Shown piece by piece: positions 1 to 4,504 of a stretch of DNA of 5,508 nucleotides. Position 1 is the first letter of the stretch, and the number at the start of each line of letters is the position of its first letter. Both the position numbers and the translations under genes were made by a program. The stretch is from Flavobacteriaceae bacterium (GTDB lineage: Bacteria; Bacteroidota; Bacteroidia; Flavobacteriales; Flavobacteriaceae): contig CANHNG010000142.1 in assembly GCA_947461915.1 (NCBI GenBank), positions 1-5,508 on the forward strand, in the 5' to 3' direction. The notes below the pieces were generated by a model. It searched no databases and had not been told where the DNA came from. It saw only the letters and a program-made list of their open reading frames with translations.

Positions 1-65
1 ACAAATCCAAATACTAAATTAGTATCTAAAATGTATTGAAGAAACAAGCTGGGCTCCGGATCCAA
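1..65 (-). CDS. gldE: Probable GldE N-terminus (partial, runs off the window)
   Basis: Twenty-one codons are open from a TTG at 65-63 to the window edge, beginning MDPEPSLFLQYILD and continuing into a hydrophobic stretch (LVFGF), as expected for a membrane protein. An in-frame stop lies at 83-81 and there is no ATG between it and the TTG, so TTG is the best start seen. It begins 23 bases after the ssb stop with no terminator between, so it is probably co-transcribed with ssb. In F. johnsoniae the order mutY-ssb-gldE-gldD is known. GldE is a polytopic inner-membrane protein related to the CorC/CNNM CBS-domain family and linked to gliding motility and type IX secretion. The assignment rests mainly on this gene order plus the open, hydrophobic N-terminus. 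With so few residues visible, no domain can be confirmed. Confidence 0.6.
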   Translation of the reverse strand, partial: MDPEPSLFLQYILDTNLVFGF

Positions 66-88
66 ATTAAAAGTGGTTAATTAAACAA

Positions 89-529
89 TCAAAACGGCAA
101 ATCATTTACTGGAAAGTCGTTGTTTTGTGTGTCAAAGTTAGCATTTTTTGTTGGTTCAACGGATTTATTCTCTTTAACGCCATCAATTTCCTTTTTAGTT
201 GTAAGGAAAGTAAAATCAATTGCTTGAATTTCTGTAATGTATTTAATTGAGCCATCATCAGCTTGCCATTGGCGCGATTTTATGCGACCTTCAATATAAA
301 CTTTATCGCCCTTTGACAAATATTTTTCGCACAATTCTGCCGCTTTATTCTTCACAACAATATTATGCCACTCTGTAGAAGTAATTTTTTCGCCAGTTTC
401 CTTATTAATATAAGTCTCGTTTGTTGCCAAAGGAAATTTTCCAATGCAAGAATCACTTTTGAAATAGTGCATCTTAACATCGTCGCCCAAATGACCAATT
501 AACATTACTTTGTTTAACGTCGAATTCAT
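89..529 (-). CDS. ssb: Single-stranded DNA-binding protein SSB
   Basis: The protein has 146 residues. Residues 1-110 form the SSB OB fold: the N-terminal LNKVMLIGHLG strand, the TEWHNIVV motif (W54), the KGDKVYIEGRIKSRQW segment (residues 73-88, W88) and the closing ITEIQAIDFTFL strand. A polar low-complexity tail of about 35 residues rich in Asn, Asp and Lys ends in the tip NDLPF, equivalent to the DDIPF peptide through which SSB recruits replication and repair partners. SSB coats single-stranded DNA during replication, recombination and repair. The ATG at 529-527 gives a standard N-terminus. The gene lies 39 bases after mutY and has its own promoter match overlapping the mutY tail, so it can probably be expressed both with mutY and separately. 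The gene is complete. Length and motifs are ordinary. Confidence 0.96.
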   Translation of the reverse strand: MNSTLNKVMLIGHLGDDVKMHYFKSDSCIGKFPLATNETYINKETGEKITSTEWHNIVVKNKAAELCEKYLSKGDKVYIEGRIKSRQWQADDGSIKYITEIQAIDFTFLTTKKEIDGVKENKSVEPTKNANFDTQNNDFPVNDLPF

Positions 530-548
530 ATTCTGTATTTTCTACATT

Positions 549-578
549 CAAATATACTGAATTTTGAGTTAGCTCAAA
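549..578 (-). promoter_or_regulatory. ssb promoter (Bacteroidetes -33/-7 type)
   Basis: On the minus strand TTTG (578-575) is followed after 18 bases by TATATTTG (556-549), a perfect TAnnTTTG -7 box. This matches the Bacteroidetes sigma-A consensus, whose spacer is about 17-23 bases. The -33 element lies inside the last codons and just beyond the stop of mutY (stop at 571-569). The predicted transcript would start near 545-542 and have a leader of roughly 15 bases before the ssb ATG. The sequence match is direct. Promoter activity is inferred. Confidence 0.7.
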
Positions 579-1612
579 AAATCCTTTTCAATAAAATTAT
601 GAATCACAATGGGGAAAGGAAATGTTTTCACAGTTTTCGAATTGATGGCATTTTTGATTGTTCCATTAACTTTTATTTTCCAAAACTTGATATGCAAATG
701 TTGATGCGATAATTTATGAATAATTGTTTCCGGGTTGCTTACTGAAATACCTACAATTTCATTTCCTTTGAAAAAATCAGATTGAATTAAGTTTACAATA
801 CAATCAAAATCTTCCACCCTTTCTGTTTCAATAAGAGGGAATTCATAGAGATTGTGCCAAATTCCTTTTGCAATTCGCTTTTGGATTATCGTATTATCAT
901 TATCATCCAAAACTACCAGATAATTAAAAAACCGATTTCTGACCTTTAGCTTTTTTGACTTGACAGGTAGTTGATCTACTTTCTTTTTTTGCAAGGCGGC
1001 ACAACTCGTGTTGAAAACACAAATCCCACAATTGGGACTTTTAGGAACACATTGCAAGGCTCCAAACTCCATAATGGCTTGATTGAAAACCCCAGGGTTG
1101 TGTTTTGGCATCAATTCAAAAGCTAAAGCGGCAAACTCTTTTTTGGCAGAAGCCGAAGCAATATCCGTTTCCACATCAAAATAGCGAGATAAAACGCGGA
1201 AAACATTCCCGTCGACAACTGGAACGGCTTCATTGTAGGAAAAAGAAGCGATTGCAGCAGCTGTATATTCACCAACCCCTTTTAATTTTAACAAGTCATT
1301 GTAGTTATCCGGAAAAACACCCGATAATTCATTCGCCACATATTGAGCTGTTTTATGCAAATTACGAGCACGAGAATAATAGCCCAAACCTTGCCAAAGT
1401 TTCAAAACTTGCTCTTCATTGGCTGCAGCCAAGTCAAAAACTGTTGGAAAAGCCTTTATAAAAGAAAAAAAATAGGGTGTTCCTTGTGCTACTCGAGTCT
1501 GTTGAAGCATAATTTCGGAAAGCCAAATTTTGTAAGGATTGACCGTTTTTCGCCACGGCAAATCTCGCTTATTTTGTAAATACCACTGCATTAATGAGTT
1601 AGTAAAGTCCAT
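569..1612 (-). CDS. mutY: Adenine DNA glycosylase MutY
   Basis: The protein has 347 residues from the ATG at 1612-1610. It removes adenine mispaired with 8-oxoguanine, preventing G:C to T:A mutations. The N-terminal HhH-GPD glycosylase domain shows WLSEIMLQQTRV with catalytic Glu33, a helix-hairpin-helix at about 107-124 (LKLKGVGEYTAAAIASF) and PVVDGNVFRV with catalytic Asp134. The [4Fe-4S] ligands follow the exact C-X6-C-X2-C-X5-C pattern (C188, C195, C198, C204). Residues from about 225 form the Nudix-like domain that recognises 8-oxoG, with the conserved SH...HL segment at 302-307. A TTG seven codons upstream (1633-1631) is also in frame, but it forms the end of a -7 promoter box and so should not be translated. 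mutY is divergent from the HU gene and leads into ssb. It is complete and looks functional. Confidence 0.95.
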   Translation of the reverse strand: MDFTNSLMQWYLQNKRDLPWRKTVNPYKIWLSEIMLQQTRVAQGTPYFFSFIKAFPTVFDLAAANEEQVLKLWQGLGYYSRARNLHKTAQYVANELSGVFPDNYNDLLKLKGVGEYTAAAIASFSYNEAVPVVDGNVFRVLSRYFDVETDIASASAKKEFAALAFELMPKHNPGVFNQAIMEFGALQCVPKSPNCGICVFNTSCAALQKKKVDQLPVKSKKLKVRNRFFNYLVVLDDNDNTIIQKRIAKGIWHNLYEFPLIETERVEDFDCIVNLIQSDFFKGNEIVGISVSNPETIIHKLSHQHLHIKFWKIKVNGTIKNAINSKTVKTFPFPIVIHNFIEKDFLS

Positions 1613-1630
1613 GATTTTAATTTTGTGCCG

Positions 1631-1638
1631 CAAAAGTA
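1631..1638 (-). promoter_or_regulatory. mutY -7 promoter box
   Basis: TACTTTTG on the minus strand (1638-1631) fits TAnnTTTG exactly and lies 18 bases before the mutY ATG, predicting a leader of about 12-15 bases. No clean TTG -33 element is seen 17-23 bases further upstream, so the match is partial. Its last three bases are the TTG that an ORF caller could take for the mutY start. Confidence 0.5.
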
Positions 1639-1671
1639 AAAGTTTATGTCATTAAATTTTAATGAATTAGC

Positions 1672-1703
1672 TTGAATAATTGTTTTTTTTATTCCTATAT
1701 TTG
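1672..1703 (+). promoter_or_regulatory. HU gene promoter (-33/-7)
   Basis: TTG at 1672-1674 is followed after 21 bases by TATATTTG at 1696-1703, a perfect Bacteroidetes -7 box. The predicted start of transcription is near 1708-1711, giving a leader of roughly 37 AT-rich bases before the HU ATG. No Shine-Dalgarno sequence is visible in the leader, as is usual in this phylum. The spacer to the mutY -7 box is 57 bases, so the two divergent promoters are close but need not overlap at their -7 elements. Confidence 0.72.
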
Positions 1704-1746
1704 CAATCTTAAAAAATTAGTATACCATTATAAATTACACAAGAAA

Positions 1747-2037
1747 ATGACTAAAGCAGATATCGTAGCAAAAATCTCGGAAAAATTAGGTCTTGAAAAA
1801 GGAGATGTTCAAGCAACAGTGGAAACATTTATGACCGAAGTAAAAAATTCATTGGAAACCGGTGACAATGTTTATTTAAGAGGATTTGGAAGCTTCATTG
1901 TGAAAACAAGAGCTGAAAAAACTGGAAGAAACATTTCTAAAAACACCACAATTAAAATTCCTGCCCACAACATTCCTGCATTTAAACCTGCAAAAGTGTT
2001 TGTTGAAGGAGTAAAGGTAAATAACGAAGCAAAATAA
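1747..2037 (+). CDS. HU-family nucleoid DNA-binding protein
   Basis: The protein has 96 residues, slightly longer than the usual 90. It belongs to the HU/IHF family, whose members bind and bend DNA as dimers and compact the nucleoid. The two-helix dimerisation body occupies about 1-45 (MTKADIVAKISEKLG onward), followed by the family signature GFGSF at 46-50, the DNA-binding beta arm at about 52-75 and the closing IPAFKPAKVFVEGVK helix. At the arm tip the usual RNP is RNI: residue 63, the Pro that intercalates into DNA in typical HU and IHF, is Ile. The start is the ATG at 1747. An in-frame TTG at 1672 would add 25 residues unlike HU and coincides with the -33 promoter element. The small basic protein gene follows after 30 bases and is probably in the same transcript. 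Which HU paralogue it is cannot be told, so no symbol is given. Confidence 0.94.
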   Translation: MTKADIVAKISEKLGLEKGDVQATVETFMTEVKNSLETGDNVYLRGFGSFIVKTRAEKTGRNISKNTTIKIPAHNIPAFKPAKVFVEGVKVNNEAK

Positions 2038-2067
2038 AAATATTTATTAATCACAAAATCACCAACT

Positions 2068-2160
2068 ATGCCAAGTGGTAAAAAAAGAAAAAGACATAAG
2101 GTAGCGACGCACAAACGTAAAAAAAGAGCGAGAGCTAACCGTCACAAAAAGAAAAAGTAG
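2068..2160 (+). CDS. 30-residue very basic protein, possibly ribosomal (bL38 candidate)
   Basis: An ATG at 2068 opens 30 codons ending in TAG at 2158-2160. The product begins MPSGKKRKRHKVATHKRKK. It has 11 Lys, 6 Arg and 3 His, no acidic residue and almost no hydrophobic residue, as expected for a peptide that threads through rRNA. I recognise this MPSGKKRKRHK-type peptide as a small conserved protein of Bacteroidetes genomes, usually called hypothetical. A Bacteroidetes-specific large-subunit protein named bL38 was found in the F. johnsoniae ribosome structure. Size, charge and phylum fit, but I cannot confirm the identity from memory of its sequence. The gene lies 30 bases after the HU gene, apparently in the same transcript, and its last codons form one arm of a terminator hairpin. 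Alternatives are another RNA- or DNA-binding peptide. That it is translated is likely. Its function is inference. Confidence 0.75.
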   Translation: MPSGKKRKRHKVATHKRKKRARANRHKKKK

Positions 2161-2177
2161 TTTATAACTACTTTTTT
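2152..2177 (+). terminator. Intrinsic terminator of the HU / small basic protein transcript
   Basis: A perfect 11-bp stem pairs 2152-2162 (AAAAAGTAGTT) with 2166-2176 (AACTACTTTTT) around a 3-base loop, TAT. The T-run 2172-2177 and further Ts to 2183 follow. The stem contains the TAG stop codon (2158-2160) and the last two lysine codons, so coding sequence and terminator overlap. The A:T-rich base of the stem provides both the A-tract and the U-tract. Confidence 0.75.
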
Positions 2178-2214
2178 GTTTTTAAACGTTCATTGAAATT
2201 TGGAAAAAAGAATG

Positions 2215-2277
2215 CAGAATTCAGATTACAGATTGCAGTTTTAACTGCTGCCTGAAAACTGCCAACTGCCATCTGGA
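2215..2277. repeat. Heptamer-periodic inverted repeat, array 1
   Basis: Nine consecutive 7-base blocks in one phase cover this stretch. The left four begin with CAG (CAGAATT, CAGATTA, CAGATTG, CAGTTTT). Most of the right-hand blocks carry the reverse-complement type AACTGCC or ATCTG, including two identical AACTGCC units at 2257-2263 and 2264-2270. At the centre GCAGTT (2235-2240) and AACTGC (2243-2248) make a perfect 6-bp palindrome around TT. There is no open frame of interest. This looks like a degenerate intergenic short-repeat element rather than a gene. Its function is unknown. Confidence 0.55.
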
Positions 2278-2334
2278 CTTCCATCCGGGTTCAATACCTG
2301 TTAAAATTATTGTTTAATCCATCCATGCTGAAAA

Positions 2335-2404
2335 GTTGATGGTTGGTAGTTGATAGTTGAAGGATTTTCCAACAACCAACAACCAACAACCAATAACCAA
2401 TAAG
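2335..2404. repeat. Heptamer-periodic inverted repeat, array 2
   Basis: Ten 7-base blocks run in one unbroken phase. Four are of the type GTTGRTR (2335-2362), then comes a 7-base centre GATTTTC (2363-2369), then five of the type CAAYAAC (2370-2404, the last ending in G). The two sides are reverse complements: 2343-2359 pairs with 2370-2386 at 14 of 17 positions, and pairing extends outward, with mismatches, to about 2335 and 2394. An RNA copy would form a long imperfect hairpin with a 10-base loop. It ends 20 bases before the rng GTG start. Nothing else is seen between the two arrays (2278-2334). Confidence 0.75.
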
Positions 2405-2424
2405 TACGGATAAAAATTTACAGA

Positions 2425-3969
2425 GTGAATAAAGAATTAATCATCAGATCAAGTTCTGAAGCCGTAGATTTTGCCTTATTAAAAGATGGAAAACTAATTG
2501 AATTACACAAAGAACAAGAAACAAGCAACTTCCAAGTTGGCGATATTTTTATTGCCAAAATAAGAAAACCAGTCGCTGGATTGAATGCTGCTTTTGTAAA
2601 TGTTGGCTATGAAAAAGACGCCTTTTTACATTATCACGATTTAGGTCCTAATCTTGCCTCCCAACTGAAATTCATAAAACTTGTAAGCGCAGGTAAAATA
2701 AAAGATTTCTCCCTAAAAAACTTTCAGTTTGAAAAAGAGATAGACAAAAATGGGTCGATAACAAATATTATCAATTCCAATCAATCTATCTTAGTACAAG
2801 TCGTTAAAGAACCAATATCTACAAAAGGACCAAGAATTAGCGCTGAGCTATCACTTGCCGGAAGATTTATTGTTTTAGTTCCGTTTTCTGATCGTGTTTC
2901 TATTTCTCAAAAAATAGAAGACAAGAAAGAAAAAGAACGTTTGAAACGATTGGTACAATCCATCAAACCAAAAGGATTTGGCGTTATTGTTCGCACAGTA
3001 GCCGAAGGCAAAAGTACCGTAGAATTAGAAAAAGATTTGCAGAACCTCTTAGAGAGATGGACTGCAATGTGTAAAAAATTACCGACCGCTCATCATCCGT
3101 CAAAAGTATTAGGCGAGCTCAATAGAGCTTCATCAATATTAAGAGACGTCTTCAACGATACCTTTAGTGGCATCCAAATAGATGATGAAGAGTTGTACAA
3201 CCAAACCAAGGACTATTTACAAGAAATAGCACCTTCAAAAACATCGATTGTTAAGTTTTATCAATCAAAAGACACTCCGATTTTTGAGAAATACAACATT
3301 GAGAGACAAATCAAAACCTCCTTTGGAAGAACAGTTTCCATGAGTAAAGGTGCTTATCTTATTATCGAACACACCGAAGCTTTGCATGTTATAGACGTGA
3401 ATAGCGGAAACCGTTCTAATAAAGCATCTAACCAAGAAGATACTGCAATGGAAGTTAATATGATTGCTGCCGCTGAAATCGCAAGACAATTACGTCTTCG
3501 TGATATGGGCGGAATAATCGTAATTGATTTTATCGATATGGGAAATCCAGAAAATCGCAAAGTGTTGTTCGACTTCCTCAGGGAAGAAATGGACGATGAT
3601 AAAGCCAAGCACAAAATCTTACCGCCGAGTAAATTTGGATTAGTCCAAATTACTAGACAAAGGGTAAGACCGGAAGTCAACATTAAAACTAGAGAAGAAG
3701 ATCCAAACAATATTGAAGGCGAAATTGAAGCGCCAATTCAAATCATTGACAAAATCGCGCTAGATCTAGAAAATATATTAAAAGCACATGATAGTGTTGT
3801 GCTTAACGTACATCCGTTTGTGGCCGCATACCTTACAAAAGGTTTTCCATCAATACGTTCAAAATGGTTTTTTGAACATAAAAAATGGGTGAAAATCATA
3901 CCGCGTGACGCTTACACGTATCTAGAATATCATTTCTACGATAAAAAGAAGAATGTTATTATAGAATAA
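2425..3969 (+). CDS. rng: RNase G family endoribonuclease
   Basis: The protein has 514 residues. RNase E/G enzymes cut single-stranded RNA in rRNA maturation and mRNA decay. The length fits RNase G (about 490 residues), with no RNase E-type degradosome tail. An S1 RNA-binding domain starts at about 37 (VGDIFIAKIRKPVAGLNAAFVNVG, then KDAFLHYHDL). The 5'-sensor region is at about 130-200. The DNase I-like catalytic domain carries the two magnesium-binding aspartates, Asp324 in HVIDVNSGN and Asp368 in GGIIVIDFIDM, then GLVQITRQRVRPE. The CPxC zinc-link motif that normally follows is absent, and the protein has a single cysteine (C216). The start is a GTG at 2425. An in-frame stop at 2401-2403 leaves no other usual start. 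No -7 box is evident upstream, and the heptamer inverted repeat ends 20 bases before. A strong terminator follows the stop. Confidence 0.93.
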   Translation: MNKELIIRSSSEAVDFALLKDGKLIELHKEQETSNFQVGDIFIAKIRKPVAGLNAAFVNVGYEKDAFLHYHDLGPNLASQLKFIKLVSAGKIKDFSLKNFQFEKEIDKNGSITNIINSNQSILVQVVKEPISTKGPRISAELSLAGRFIVLVPFSDRVSISQKIEDKKEKERLKRLVQSIKPKGFGVIVRTVAEGKSTVELEKDLQNLLERWTAMCKKLPTAHHPSKVLGELNRASSILRDVFNDTFSGIQIDDEELYNQTKDYLQEIAPSKTSIVKFYQSKDTPIFEKYNIERQIKTSFGRTVSMSKGAYLIIEHTEALHVIDVNSGNRSNKASNQEDTAMEVNMIAAAEIARQLRLRDMGGIIVIDFIDMGNPENRKVLFDFLREEMDDDKAKHKILPPSKFGLVQITRQRVRPEVNIKTREEDPNNIEGEIEAPIQIIDKIALDLENILKAHDSVVLNVHPFVAAYLTKGFPSIRSKWFFEHKKWVKIIPRDAYTYLEYHFYDKKKNVIIE

Positions 3970-3974
3970 ATCAC

Positions 3975-4006
3975 AAACCGCCTTTCGTGAGATTGGCGGT
4001 TTTTTT
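3975..4006 (+). terminator. Intrinsic terminator of rng
   Basis: An 8-bp GC-rich stem pairs AAACCGCC (3975-3982) with GGCGGTTT (3995-4002) around a 12-base loop, followed by a T-run to 4006. It begins 5 bases after the rng stop. On the minus strand the same hairpin lies 16 bases past the tadA stop but has only a short T-run, so it may act weakly in both directions. Confidence 0.88.
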
Positions 4007-4022
4007 GTGCCTTTTAAAGATC

Positions 4023-4466
4023 TTATTTTCTCTTCTTAGCAAAAAACCGCTTCATCAATTCCGAAGCTTCATTCGACAAAACTTCACGAACAACTGTAGT
4101 TTTTGGATGCAATTGGGTTCCTATTGTCGTAAAACCGCGATTTTCATCGCTTGCTCCATAAACTATTTTCGAAATCTGACTCCAATACAAAGCACCGGCG
4201 CACATTTGGCAAGGTTCTAGCGTAACATACAATGTGCATCCCGTTAAATATTTTCCTCCAAGGAAATTCGCAGCAGCCGTTATTGCTTGCATTTCGGCAT
4301 GAGCGGTAACGTCATTGAGCATTTCTGTAAGATTATGACCTCGGGCAATGACCTTATTGTCAATTACAATTAAGGCGCCAACAGGAATTTCATCCTTCTC
4401 AAAAGCCATTTCTGCCTCATGCAAGGCTTTCTTCATAAAATATTCGTCGGTGAAAGGGTTTTCCAT
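4023..4466 (-). CDS. tadA: tRNA-specific adenosine deaminase TadA
   Basis: The protein has 147 residues. TadA deaminates adenosine 34 of tRNA-Arg(ACG) to inosine, allowing one tRNA to read several CGN codons. The zinc-dependent deaminase fold is clear: HAE at 56-58 (zinc ligand His56, proton-shuttling Glu58) and EPCQMC at 84-89 (zinc ligands Cys86 and Cys89). The DEIPVGALIV strand at 25-34 and GHN at 43-45 are also typical of TadA. The lysine- and arginine-rich end (FFAKKRK) fits tRNA binding. The ATG at 4466-4464 gives the expected N-terminus. The gene converges on rng and is divergent from dxs, with 38 bases between the start codons. A guanine or cytidine deaminase of the same superfamily is a less likely reading, given the length and the C-terminal ELMKRFF pattern. 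Confidence 0.93.
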   Translation of the reverse strand: MENPFTDEYFMKKALHEAEMAFEKDEIPVGALIVIDNKVIARGHNLTEMLNDVTAHAEMQAITAAANFLGGKYLTGCTLYVTLEPCQMCAGALYWSQISKIVYGASDENRGFTTIGTQLHPKTTVVREVLSNEASELMKRFFAKKRK

Positions 4467-4471
4467 AATTA

Positions 4472-4479
4472 CAAAAATA
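4472..4479 (-). promoter_or_regulatory. tadA -7 promoter box
   Basis: TATTTTTG on the minus strand (4479-4472) fits TAnnTTTG and ends 5 bases before the tadA ATG, which predicts a transcript starting at or next to the start codon. No TTG is present at the usual -33 distance, so the match rests on the -7 element alone. Confidence 0.45.
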
Positions 4480-4492
4480 AGAATTCAATTCG

Positions 4493-4500
4493 TACATTTG
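4493..4500 (+). promoter_or_regulatory. dxs -7 promoter box
   Basis: TACATTTG fits TAnnTTTG exactly and ends 4 bases before the dxs ATG, predicting a leaderless or nearly leaderless mRNA. The -33 position would fall near the tadA start codon and shows no TTG. The box lies back to back with the tadA -7 box, 13 bases away. Confidence 0.5.
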
Positions 4501-4504
4501 CTTT

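Noticed and set aside
1105..1579. Plus-strand open frames (1105-1461 and 1343-1579) opposite mutY.
   Set aside because: mutY on the other strand has intact catalytic and Fe-S motifs throughout. These frames show no recognisable domain and are shadows of it.
1872..2114. Minus-strand frame of 80 residues with a hydrophobic stretch opposite HU and the small basic gene.
   Set aside because: The hydrophobic residues are the antisense of lysine/alanine-rich coding sequence, and both plus-strand genes are well supported.
2287..2298. GGGTTCAATACC resembles a tRNA T-loop arm.
   Set aside because: No acceptor, D or anticodon stems can be formed with the flanking DNA, and there is no CCA-like end at the right distance. 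It is a chance match in the intergenic gap.
2335..2404. Considered as a CRISPR array or attachment site because of the tandem units.
   Set aside because: Units are 7 bases with no spacers between them, and there are no cas genes, integrase gene or tRNA nearby.
3265..3710. Minus-strand open frames opposite the rng catalytic region.
   Set aside because: The rng frame is continuous and strongly family-like here. The opposite frames have no motifs or start signals.
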